From assembly GCF_025370255.1 (NCBI RefSeq), contig NZ_JAMTCD010000011.1, forward strand, positions 1-64,000: a stretch of DNA of 64,000 nt. Direction: 5' to 3'. Both the position numbers and the translations under genes were made by a program. This DNA comes from Shewanella holmiensis. Lineage in GTDB: Bacteria > Pseudomonadota > Gammaproteobacteria > Enterobacterales > Shewanellaceae. This document shows positions 54,658-63,420 of the stretch, piece by piece. Each line of letters opens with the position of its first letter. Positions within the stretch are counted from its first letter, which is position 1. The notes under the pieces were generated by a model. The model was not told the DNA's origin and searched no databases. It was given only the letters and a program-made list of their open reading frames with translations.

Positions 54658-56148
54658 TTATCCTTCTGGTTTATCCAGTGACTCATCTAGGGCACGATTG
54701 AGTAACTGTTTATCTAATTGTTTACTGGTATCTACACCTAAACGCTGCAAGGTATGTGCCTGACGAATCAAGTTACCTTTACCCGAGGATAATTTACCCA
54801 TAGCTTGCTGGTAACTTTTATCTGCGGTTTCAAGCGCCCGACCTAGTTTTTCCATGTCATCAACATGGCTGCATAATTTGTCATAAATTTTAGCCGCTTG
54901 CTTCGCAATCGTTTGCGCATGTTGATTTTGATATTCATAGCGCCAAATATTGTTAATGGTGCGTAATGCTACAAGTAAATTGGTTGGGCTAACTAACATT
55001 ATATTCTGCTCTAATGCAAAATTTATCAAGCTGGGATCATATTCAATTGCCAGTAAAAAAGCGGGCTCGACAGGAATAAACATTAGCACATAATCTAAGC
55101 TTTTTAGTCCATGTAATTTATGATAATCCTTTTGACTGAGCCCTTTAATATGTTGGCGCATTGATAAGGCATGATCTTTAAGTGCTTGTTCACGAATGTC
55201 TTCATCATCACTGTTAAAATAGCGCTCGTAAGCGATTAAAGACATTTTGGCATCAATGACTACATCTTTGCTTTCAGGTAAGTGGACAATCACATCGGGC
55301 TTAAAGCGTTTACCGTCATCGTTTTTTAAATCTTGTTGGGTGTCGTACTCATGGCCTTCTCGTAAGCCACTTTCTTGCAATACTCTTTCTAAGATCACCT
55401 CGCCCCAATTACCTTGCTGCTTATTGTCACCTTTAAGGGCTTTGGTAAGGTTGATGGCATCTTGGCTCATTTTCAAATTGAGCTCGCGCAAATGATTCAA
55501 CTGGTGCTTTAACGCACTGCGCTCAGATTGTTCATGATTGTATGACTGTTGTATTTGCTGTCTAAAACCATCTAATTGCTGTTTTAACGGCCCAAGAACG
55601 CCATCAATTTGAGTGACATTTTGCTGCTTAAAGTTTTCACTTTTTTCATCAAATATTCGATTGGCTAGGTTTTCAAATTGAATTTTTAACCTTTCTTCAG
55701 CGGTTTCAAGTAAGCTGATTTTATCTTCAAGTGCCTGATGTTCAGCCGTACTTTTCGCTATGATGGTTTGTTGCATAGCATTTGATTTTGAAAGGTTTAA
55801 CTGCGACTCCAACACTTTGCGGTTGCTGTCTTCGAGTTGTTGCTCTAAATGAGGAATACGCTCAACTTGCGCCTGTGCTCTGGCCAGTTGGCTAATGTAA
55901 GATTCAAGCTTTGATTGTAGATGGTTCAAATTATCAATTTTATCATCTAACACATCTTGAATTTGGGTCACTAAACGCTGTTGTTCAATAATCGTTTGTG
56001 TGGTTTCAGCTTCATATTGTTGTTTTAATTGTTCCCAGCGCCGACGGGTTAATCTTTGGTTTAATAGTGCGCCAATCAGCAAGCCTAAAAATGCAATTGC
56101 TACCATAGCGGCAATTTGAGGTGGGGTGAAATCAACAACGAATGGCAT
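54658..56148 (-). CDS. rmuC: DNA recombination protein RmuC
   Basis: A 496-residue protein with one N-terminal membrane helix (about 10-28), a long coiled coil (about 35-235, rich in Gln, Leu and Glu) and the RmuC nuclease-like domain: GNWGEVILERVLQESGLREG, FKPDVIVHLPESKDVVIDAKMSL and PVEPAFLLAIE (quoted in part). RmuC limits inverted-repeat rearrangement in E. coli. The ATG at 56148 has AAAAGGTTAGG upstream. It is 114 nt upstream of slt on the same strand, with no clear terminator between. Confidence 0.94.
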   Translation of the reverse strand: MPFVVDFTPPQIAAMVAIAFLGLLIGALLNQRLTRRRWEQLKQQYEAETTQTIIEQQRLVTQIQDVLDDKIDNLNHLQSKLESYISQLARAQAQVERIPHLEQQLEDSNRKVLESQLNLSKSNAMQQTIIAKSTAEHQALEDKISLLETAEERLKIQFENLANRIFDEKSENFKQQNVTQIDGVLGPLKQQLDGFRQQIQQSYNHEQSERSALKHQLNHLRELNLKMSQDAINLTKALKGDNKQQGNWGEVILERVLQESGLREGHEYDTQQDLKNDDGKRFKPDVIVHLPESKDVVIDAKMSLIAYERYFNSDDEDIREQALKDHALSMRQHIKGLSQKDYHKLHGLKSLDYVLMFIPVEPAFLLAIEYDPSLINFALEQNIMLVSPTNLLVALRTINNIWRYEYQNQHAQTIAKQAAKIYDKLCSHVDDMEKLGRALETADKSYQQAMGKLSSGKGNLIRQAHTLQRLGVDTSKQLDKQLLNRALDESLDKPEG

Positions 56149-56327
56149 AACCTAACCTTTTGAAATAGAAACTGGATAAGGTTCGCATGACAATGTTTAC
56201 CCTGCAAGTATTATGATTAACAAATTAGTTTTTTTTGATTGATTAGCTTATTTTTAAATCGAAATGAAATTTTATTGCGTATTAACCTGTCTTATGAATA
56301 ACTTGCCAAATTAACCGAGGGAATAAC

Positions 56328-57359
56328 ATGACGCATAACACACGCTTTACCAAAGGGATCAAACGTCAGTCAGCCTGGGATTTAGCAGATAATCAGGTGA
56401 CCCCAGAAGCGGTATTTAAAGACCGTCGTAATATTGTTAAAGCTTTAGGGCTCGGAGCTTTAGGTGCCAGTATTCCTGGTTATGTGCAAGCTGGTTTATT
56501 TGATTTTGGCAATAAATCTCCCTCTACATTTACTACTTCGCCATTGAAATTTGCGCAACCTACAGCCTTCGCTATCCCAGATCCCTTAACGCCTGAAAGT
56601 AAAGTCACTCGTCATAACAATTTTTATGAATTTGGCACCAGCAAACAGGATCCATTCGACAATGCCCAAGGGTTTAATGTTAATCCTTGGTCTTTGCAAA
56701 TAGATGGGTTGGTTGATAAACCCATTACCTTAGATTTGGATGACCTAACCAAGCGCTTTGCATTAGAAGAGCGCCGTTATCGTTTACGCTGTGTTGAAGC
56801 TTGGTCTATGGTTGTACCCTGGGTAGGTTTTTCATTAGCCAGTTTATTAAAGGAAGCGGGAGTAAAGTCATCTGCAACGCATGTGGCATTTGAAACGCTA
56901 TTTGATCCTGACCAAATGCCAGGGCAAAAAAATCGTCTTATGGGCGGCGGTATTCATTATCCTTATGTAGAAGGATTAACTTTGGAAGAGGCTATGAATC
57001 CATTGGCATTTCTTGCCATTGGTTTGTATGGTAAAACCTTACCACCGCAAAATGGTGCGCCTATTCGTTTAGTTGTACCGTGGAAATACGGTTTTAAAAG
57101 TATCAAATCAATTGTCAAAATTCGCGTGATGGATAAGCAACCGCCAACTAGCTGGAATCAACTTGCGTCGCATGAATATGGGTTTTACGCCAACGTTAAT
57201 CCTGAGGTGGATCATCCAAGATGGTCTCAGGCATCGGAACGCAGTATAGGTGAGGGCGGCTTGTTTTCAGCTAAACGCATTCCAACGCAAATGTTCAATG
57301 GCTATGGTGAGCAGGTAGCTGGGCTATATAAAAACCTTGATTTAAGGAAGTACTATTAA
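56328..57359 (+). CDS. msrP: MsrP, periplasmic methionine sulfoxide reductase molybdopterin subunit
   Basis: A 343-residue molybdopterin enzyme (formerly YedY) that repairs oxidised methionine in periplasmic proteins. A Tat signal is present ([21 protein letters not shown], about 31-51, quoted in part). The molybdenum ligand is C155 ([16 protein letters not shown]). The [13 protein letters not shown] and [16 protein letters not shown] segments fit the family. GAGGGAATAAC precedes the ATG. The stop overlaps the msrQ start as TAATG. Confidence 0.96.
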   Translation: MTHNTRFTKGIKRQSAWDLADNQVTPEAVFKDRRNIVKALGLGALGASIPGYVQAGLFDFGNKSPSTFTTSPLKFAQPTAFAIPDPLTPESKVTRHNNFYEFGTSKQDPFDNAQGFNVNPWSLQIDGLVDKPITLDLDDLTKRFALEERRYRLRCVEAWSMVVPWVGFSLASLLKEAGVKSSATHVAFETLFDPDQMPGQKNRLMGGGIHYPYVEGLTLEEAMNPLAFLAIGLYGKTLPPQNGAPIRLVVPWKYGFKSIKSIVKIRVMDKQPPTSWNQLASHEYGFYANVNPEVDHPRWSQASERSIGEGGLFSAKRIPTQMFNGYGEQVAGLYKNLDLRKYY

Positions 57360-57961
57360 TGCGAATCTCTCCACGGGGATTGTGGTGGTTAAAAGGCGGT
57401 TTACACATCGCCTTTATTTTACCGATATTGTATTTGGCCTATTTAGTGTTAAGTGACAATGCTGGTGGCGATCCTGTGCAGTATATTATTCATTTTACTG
57501 GTATGGGGGCTTTAAATAGCCTGCTGGCGGCGTTGCTGGTTTCACCTTTGGCAAAATACTTCAAACAAGGGCTGTTATTGCAAACACGGCGGCTGATAGG
57601 CTTATATGTATTTGCATACGCCACTTTGCATATCACAGCATTTATCAGCTTAGATTTATTGTTTGCGTGGGCCTTTTTGCTCGAAGAAGTGATCAAGCGG
57701 CCTTATATACTGGTGGGCGCAGTGGCGTATAGTATTTTGCTTTTGCTCAGCGTAACGTCATTTATGATGGTTAGAAAGAAGATGGGTAAGCGTTGGCAAC
57801 AACTGCATAATTGGGTTTACCTAGTGGCTTTATTGGCACCCATTCATTTTTATTGGTCAGTAAAATCTGAAATTATTGAGCCCAGTATTTATATAGTGAT
57901 TTGTGTGGTGCTGGTATATTTACGCAAACAAAAGCTAGCAAAATACTTACCGCAGGGCTAA
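57359..57961 (+). CDS. msrQ: MsrQ, heme-containing membrane partner of MsrP
   Basis: A 200-residue six-helix membrane protein (formerly YedZ) with two likely heme-b histidines visible in LYVFAYATLHITAFISL and WQQLHNWVYLVALLAPIHFYW. It carries electrons from the quinone pool to MsrP. Its ATG at 57359 overlaps the msrP TAA, so the pair is coupled. Length and topology match E. coli MsrQ. It converges with a small membrane-protein gene 39 nt downstream. Confidence 0.95.
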   Translation: MRISPRGLWWLKGGLHIAFILPILYLAYLVLSDNAGGDPVQYIIHFTGMGALNSLLAALLVSPLAKYFKQGLLLQTRRLIGLYVFAYATLHITAFISLDLLFAWAFLLEEVIKRPYILVGAVAYSILLLLSVTSFMMVRKKMGKRWQQLHNWVYLVALLAPIHFYWSVKSEIIEPSIYIVICVVLVYLRKQKLAKYLPQG

Positions 57962-58000
57962 CTGTTGTTAAATAAGTCGCTTCATCTTTAGTGTTGCGGC

Positions 58001-58345
58001 TTAATAATATAAATGTAATCCTTTGTTGCGTTTTGTTAAGCCATTGCAGCAATAGGCTGCAAATAAAGTAAAAGTCATCACGCCACCCATAATACACGCC
58101 AGTCTAATCCAGGGCGCATCCATTGCCATACGCATTTGCACAAAATCAACCGTTGATACTCCCCAAACAAAAATACAGCTTAAAACTAAACCTAACTGTA
58201 ACAATCTGGTCACAACGATATGTTTTATAAACATCAAGCTCGGTAACATTGCCGCAGTAATGGCTAATTCAATCTGGTTGAATCGAAGAAAATGCGCACC
58301 AATTAATAAATAGGCGATTGAAATAATCAACACTCTCCACCACAT
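58001..58345 (-). CDS. Hypothetical four-helix membrane protein
   Basis: A 114-residue, mostly hydrophobic protein with about four membrane segments (about 3-20, 24-40, 47-70 and 83-103), and a basic C-terminal tail (CNGLTKRNKGLHLYY). I recognise no family. The open frame begins five codons earlier with TTG, but the ATG at 58345 has GGAGGGG upstream, which supports it. It converges on msrQ and has no upstream neighbour closer than the small lipoprotein at 58696. Confidence 0.6.
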   Translation of the reverse strand: MWWRVLIISIAYLLIGAHFLRFNQIELAITAAMLPSLMFIKHIVVTRLLQLGLVLSCIFVWGVSTVDFVQMRMAMDAPWIRLACIMGGVMTFTLFAAYCCNGLTKRNKGLHLYY

Positions 58346-58695
58346 AAATCCCCTCCGCAATCAATTTTTGGTTATTCTACGCCCGATTAAAGCAGTATTA
58401 TGTTTGCTTGTTCACAATTAATGGTTTTACTTCAATTATTGCAATAAAAAATATTGATGATTTTTTGTAAAAATATTTAAAATCAGTAATTTATGTGTTG
58501 GTGGTGCTGTTTTTTTAGGTGTGTTTAATCGTAAATGCTACGAATGAATTGTGTAGTTAACAATGAAAACAAAGGCGAGGGGAACTTTGAAAAGTCAAAC
58601 CAACAATGAAAAACAGGTTCGCTTTATCATGAACCTGTTGTGATCAGTTGTCGTAAGTGCGTTAAGCTAAAATTGTGCCGTTAAGCTCGGGTAAA
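58346..58695. other. AT-rich intergenic region
   Basis: About 350 nt without a gene. It contains the promoter side of the small membrane-protein gene and, at 58607-58639, the terminator of the lipoprotein gene. No other repeat or coding signal was seen. Confidence 0.5.
58607..58639 (-). terminator. Terminator of the small lipoprotein gene
   Basis: A perfect 9-bp stem AACAGGTTC/GAACCTGTT (58612-58620 and 58631-58639) with a 10-nt loop. On the minus strand TTTTT follows, so it terminates the lipoprotein gene about 57 nt past its stop. Confidence 0.8.
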
Positions 58696-58938
58696 CTATT
58701 CTGGCTTACAGTATGCCTCAACATTGCTTTGATTATGTTCAAAACCCGCTTGTTCAGCTAGCTCCCATGGTCGTTCACACTTATTGGTTTTCGCACACCA
58801 CATATAACCTGCCGAGGCGATACACCCATGTTCATCTTTATCTGCCCCAACGGCAGCTTGTCCTGTGGTTTCAGCATTTTCACTGCATCCAATTAAAGAT
58901 GTCATTAATATTAAGCTTAGTAGGCTGATTTTTTTCAT
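58696..58938 (-). CDS. Small cysteine-rich lipoprotein
   Basis: An 80-residue protein with a lipobox LIGC (Cys 18) after a short hydrophobic signal. The mature part of about 60 residues carries four more cysteines, in GCIASAGYMWCAKTNKCERPWE and AYCKPE, which would form two disulfides in the periplasm. The GYxWC-x5-C-xRxWE motif suggests a compact disulfide domain, but I do not recognise a named family. AGGAGATC lies upstream of the ATG on its strand. It is a single gene with its own terminator. Confidence 0.75.
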   Translation of the reverse strand: MKKISLLSLILMTSLIGCSENAETTGQAAVGADKDEHGCIASAGYMWCAKTNKCERPWELAEQAGFEHNQSNVEAYCKPE

Positions 58939-59080
58939 TTGTATGATCTCCTTAGTCCATTAGGGGGAAATAAATGCTTTTTATAATACATTTCAATAGA
59001 ACAACTAAATCATAATATCGTGTTAAATATTTATGGTAATTCTTACTGCACTGATATCGATTATTTTAATGTTTTGATCG

Positions 59081-62000
59081 TTAACCCTGTTGATCGTGTG
59101 GCGCATTATTTAAATACTGATTAATGTCCACATCATCTATCTGACTTGGGGCTAAAAACTTTTTGGCGTACTCAAGATAGACGCCGCTAGTGAGAAACAA
59201 CTTAAACACCTCATAATCGATATGCTGATCTAATGCCATCTTGTGTAAAATATTAATGGCGACACTCATCGGCTTAGCTTTTTTATAAGGTCTATCAGCT
59301 GCGGTAAGGGCTTCAAATATATCCGCTAATACTAGAATTCGCTCTGGAATTGATAGATCTTCGGCACTCAGTTTTCGCGGATATCCTGTTCCCTTAAGGG
59401 TTTCATGGTGAGTGGATGCATAACGCGGAACCTTAGCAAGCTCTGGCGGAAACGGTAAGTTCTCTAACATTTTAATCGTACTGGTGATGTGCTCATTAAT
59501 CTTAAATCTGTCTTCGGCGGTGAGTGTACCTCGCCCGATGGATAAGTTGTGCAGCTCACCTTGGTTATAAAGGTGTTCGGGGATCTCCATTTTTATGCCA
59601 AATTTTTCATCAAAATGCACCGGAAAATCGCGCTTAATAATGTGTTGTGGTTTATTACTCAATAAAGACTCAGTCACAGGGAGCGATTTTTCGCCTTTAG
59701 GGTAATTGAGTTCTTCGACAGGTGAAAGGCCTAGCTTGTCACTGAAATGCCTAACCCAAGGTATTTTTGCTAGCTGATTTAATTTATCGATATGTGCCTG
59801 ATCCATAAATTCACCGCCTACATTGGCATTGGCTATAAAGGTAAAATCTTCTGTCAGCTTGATAAAGGCTACATCTAGCTCTAATTTATGTACTTCTTGT
59901 TCATTGGGACTGGCAATGCATTGGCTGTAGTAATGGATTTGTGCGTCACGCCAAAGCACTTCAAAGCGCATTCTAATCTCATGAATACGGTTATAAATGA
60001 CCTCTAATTTAGTGCCTTTATCGACAATATGTTCCGGTGTAGTAATTTTACCGCAATCATGTAGCCAGGCAGCAATTCTAAATTCTCGTTGTTCATCTTC
60101 ATTTTTAAATCTAAAATCTTTAAATGCTGGTGACTTAGACTTTGAGGCTTGTTCAGCCAGCATTAACCCTAGTTCTGGCACCCGGTTACAGTGACCTGCG
60201 GTATAAGGGGATTTATCATCAATGGCCTGTGCAATGAGCTTAATAAAGGCTTCCATCAGCTCTTTTTGATTTTGCTCGTGTACTTTTATTGATTCAGACA
60301 TGTCCACCATAGAGTATGCTAAGTCATCAATCTCTTTAATGAAAGATTCAACTCTCACTACATCATCATATTGACGATGCTTAATTTTATTATTTTCTAG
60401 CGCTAACAAATTGATTGGCTTGATAATAGGTGAAGCAAATAGCCAAGACAGTGGCAATACCAACAGTAAACAAACTCCAGTCACTAAAATCGATTTTTTT
60501 ACCTTGTCATGTGTCGATGCTAGTAACACATTGGTTGGCACTACAATAGCAAAATACTCGTTTTGTGATGCGGCATGCCCCAAGGGAGTAACGTAGACAA
60601 ATCGTTCAACGCCATCAATTTTTTGTACGTTTAATTTTTTTTGCAAGTTCGGGGTAGCCGCTATTTCGATAAGCTGCTTGTAAGGAACGGTTCCTTGAAC
60701 TATTTCTGGCGCACTTTTTTTGCCATGAGAAAACCACTTATCACGAAGAGCTTGAAACTGCGCAGGAGTAATATTTTTGATTGCTAAATTTATTATTTCA
60801 ACCAACGGTGCATTTTTAGGTTGCATAACAATGCTAAGGCCGGATTCTATTTGGACTGGCGAGTAATCAATGGTTTCATGAAATTGTAAATTCTCAATAA
60901 AATAATGTTTTGCCGTGTAGTGCAGCACAATACTGTTGTCTAAGGTGGCAAACACCTGTTTTTCTTTAACGGCCTTTAAAGTATCTAAAGTCGATAGATA
61001 CTCGACCACCTCAATTCGGGGAAAGTGCTGCTGAATCATTTTTGTGATTGACCAGCCCTTTGGGATTGCGACTCTTTTGTTGTTAAGTTCACTTATGTTG
61101 GTAATAGGGCCGACACCATCTTGAGTGACGACCGCAAAAGGCAAACTCAAAAAAGGATCACTAAACACACCTAAATTGGCATTTTCTTCAATTTTCATCA
61201 TGGAATGCAAGATATCTATCTCACCCTTTTTGAACTTCTCAACAAACTCAACCCAAGTAAAACCATTATTGTATTTGATGGTCAATCCGGTCATTTGCGC
61301 CACAATATTGAGCAGGTCTATGCTGTAACCTTGGGGCTTACCTGCAATAGTAAAATCAATCGGTGGCCAGTTGGTCTCGTTTGATGCAATCAATGGCAAA
61401 GTATTCGCTATGAGTGACTGTTGCGCTTCAGTTAGTTGTAATGGTACTGAGGGAGGGATCTCCATGTCATTAATGGGTTCAATATTTGAGGCAATAAGAT
61501 CACCGCTAGCCTCAAAGATAAATACTTCTTTGGTTTTGTCGCCTTCCGTGTTTTTACCTAATCTATTTAAATAATCTGACAGGCTAGATAAGGCAATATC
61601 CACTCCTAATACTGCATTACCTTGGGATACTGGGATCGAATAGGTTATACCTGGGGACTGTAAATTTTGAAAAAGGTAAGGCTCGGTTTTAGTGACAGTA
61701 TCTGCAACCGCATTGATGTACCAAGGACGAAGTGTTGCATTAAATTCGGCATGTTCGCTGTTCATTGTTCTTAGAGTAAACTTATGATCATAAAAGCGCT
61801 TATTACGCACTTTTTTACCTTGTTCATTTTTAATATCAATAATGACCCAACGATCTGAATGAGATGCGCCAAGTTGATCTCGTACAATTGGGTGCGCATT
61901 GAGGTTAACTAATTCAAATAGATCACCATTGTTAGAACCAATATAAATGGCGTAAATAAATGGGATTGAGCCCATCACATCGGCAAATATATTCAATGAT

Positions 62001-62278
62001 TCCAGCGTTAAACCATTGTCGTCATATAAGGTATTATAATGCGCCAAAAGACGTGTCGTATTAATGGCTTGGTTATCGACTTGCACGAGGAATGAGCCAG
62101 TGCTGTTGGCACTGTGGTCATACAACTTTAGTGCAGCCTCAGTTGCTAGGCGTTGGCTAAAATAAAACTGTAATCCGATAGCAATAGTGGCTGTAAATAG
62201 GGTGGCAATAATAAAAATGCTCACAACAGTAAACCGTATCGTTAACCGTTTGTATTTTCCTGCTGTCCCTGCGTTCAT
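59081..62278 (-). CDS. Cache/SBP-containing HD-GYP signalling protein
   Basis: A 1065-residue membrane protein. TM1 is at about 16-38 and TM2 at about 596-616. Between them the periplasmic part begins as a Cache-like sensor (about 45-270, with VFIFEASGDLIASN), is followed by a family-3 solute-binding domain (about 300-525, DFTIAGKPQGYSIDLLNIVAQ, in part), and then resumes Cache-like sequence (VERFVYVTPLG, FAIVVPTNVLLAS, to about 590). After TM2 come a HAMP-like linker and an HD-GYP phosphodiesterase: H740-D741 in WLHDCGKI and G965-Y966-P967 in HHETLKGTGYP, with about 225 residues between them, so a large insertion is present. Catalytic HD and GYP residues are retained, so c-di-GMP hydrolysis is plausible. 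No cognate transporter or effector is nearby. Confidence 0.9.
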   Translation of the reverse strand: MNAGTAGKYKRLTIRFTVVSIFIIATLFTATIAIGLQFYFSQRLATEAALKLYDHSANSTGSFLVQVDNQAINTTRLLAHYNTLYDDNGLTLESLNIFADVMGSIPFIYAIYIGSNNGDLFELVNLNAHPIVRDQLGASHSDRWVIIDIKNEQGKKVRNKRFYDHKFTLRTMNSEHAEFNATLRPWYINAVADTVTKTEPYLFQNLQSPGITYSIPVSQGNAVLGVDIALSSLSDYLNRLGKNTEGDKTKEVFIFEASGDLIASNIEPINDMEIPPSVPLQLTEAQQSLIANTLPLIASNETNWPPIDFTIAGKPQGYSIDLLNIVAQMTGLTIKYNNGFTWVEFVEKFKKGEIDILHSMMKIEENANLGVFSDPFLSLPFAVVTQDGVGPITNISELNNKRVAIPKGWSITKMIQQHFPRIEVVEYLSTLDTLKAVKEKQVFATLDNSIVLHYTAKHYFIENLQFHETIDYSPVQIESGLSIVMQPKNAPLVEIINLAIKNITPAQFQALRDKWFSHGKKSAPEIVQGTVPYKQLIEIAATPNLQKKLNVQKIDGVERFVYVTPLGHAASQNEYFAIVVPTNVLLASTHDKVKKSILVTGVCLLLVLPLSWLFASPIIKPINLLALENNKIKHRQYDDVVRVESFIKEIDDLAYSMVDMSESIKVHEQNQKELMEAFIKLIAQAIDDKSPYTAGHCNRVPELGLMLAEQASKSKSPAFKDFRFKNEDEQREFRIAAWLHDCGKITTPEHIVDKGTKLEVIYNRIHEIRMRFEVLWRDAQIHYYSQCIASPNEQEVHKLELDVAFIKLTEDFTFIANANVGGEFMDQAHIDKLNQLAKIPWVRHFSDKLGLSPVEELNYPKGEKSLPVTESLLSNKPQHIIKRDFPVHFDEKFGIKMEIPEHLYNQGELHNLSIGRGTLTAEDRFKINEHITSTIKMLENLPFPPELAKVPRYASTHHETLKGTGYPRKLSAEDLSIPERILVLADIFEALTAADRPYKKAKPMSVAINILHKMALDQHIDYEVFKLFLTSGVYLEYAKKFLAPSQIDDVDINQYLNNAPHDQQG

Positions 62279-63131
62279 CAGCTATTCCTATATGCTTGCA
62301 ATCTAAACTCGTTCAAATAGTATAACAAGTTGACAACAAGTCAATGAATTATGTAAAATAAAACAATAAAATCAATAGCTAAATGGGTATGTAGTTATCC
62401 ATGCCATAAAGGTTTATAGGGGCGTGAGATGGCTGTTAAACCGAATAATTTGAAATATTGGTGTTTATTGACACTTTGCATAGATAGCTGAAATTGATTG
62501 TTATTTGATGGATAAAAAGCCGCCAAATAATTAAGATTTGGTTATTGATAGGTTTAGCCACAGTGTTTCAACCAACAACCTGACGACCCAGAGCTGCATG
62601 ATGAATTCAGTAAAGACATCGCTCTTGTTATTCCATTGATACTTACCTTAGAAATGAACATTATCGCCATTTGATATGGCGTCAATTCTAGACGCTAAAT
62701 TCATATTATGAGCAATAATTAGCGGGGAGCTGAGGTGAAGATAAATGTGGCCTCTAACTTAGATATGTTCTAGTTCGCATTTGAGTAAATTCAATGTAGC
62801 TCTTAACTAGAAATTCGCTGTTAATGCTGTCAATTTGAAGAAATATGTAGCTATAGTTAAAGGTATCAAGAATAGTGATGTGGTAGTTAAGCGGGTAAGG
62901 ATGATTTAAAGGGGTCTTATGTAATATGCTCACGTCAGGCTGTACAAAGCATTAGCTCCATGAAGGTAAATGTTCAAAACAATGTTCCTTTTGGTTCATG
63001 CAAAGTGACAGTGGTGAAGCAGTATTTTTTGAATGAATTATTAGCTTTGTTTTAGCGGTATATCGCGCAGCCTTGTCGCCAGATCATATGTCTTGCGAAA
63101 AAGGGGGGGCCGAATCTGTCATGTTAGAAAA
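62279..63131. other. Gene-poor AT-rich region, possible decayed sequence
   Basis: About 850 nt without a supported gene. Two short open stretches, 62811-62909 and 62891-63055, overlap in different frames and read KKYVAIVKGIKNSDVVVKRV and SMKVNVQNNVPFGSCKVTVV; together they could be a gene broken by a frameshift. Another open stretch around 62570-62675 reads DEFSKDIALVIPLILTLEMN. None has a start codon with a ribosome-binding site. I recognise no family. Confidence 0.4.
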
Positions 63132-63158
63132 GCAAAAAGCCAGCTATTAAGCTGGCTT
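63132..63158 (-). terminator. Terminator of tRNA-Pro
   Basis: An 8-bp stem AAGCCAGC/GCTGGCTT (63137-63144 and 63151-63158) with loop TATTAA. Read on the minus strand it is followed by TTTTTGC, immediately downstream of tRNA-Pro. Confidence 0.8.
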
Positions 63159-63166
63159 CTTTAATT

Positions 63167-63243
<77 letters not shown>

Positions 63244-63420
63244 AATTTTGTTGCATTACTAAGTTTCAAATTAATGGGGTAAACCTAGCGAGAAAGCACT
63301 TTAGCAATTGCCAGAGCTTGACGCAAGTACTTCGTTAATCAGTAATTATTGACTGATTATTATCTATGCAACTGACTAGCAAAAGATAACAAAAACAACC
63401 TAAATTGCCCTTGAAAACAA

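Noticed and set aside
58713-58928. Plus-strand open frame of 71 codons opposite the small lipoprotein
   Set aside because: The minus-strand lipoprotein has a lipobox, ribosome-binding site and terminator; the opposite frame has none of these.
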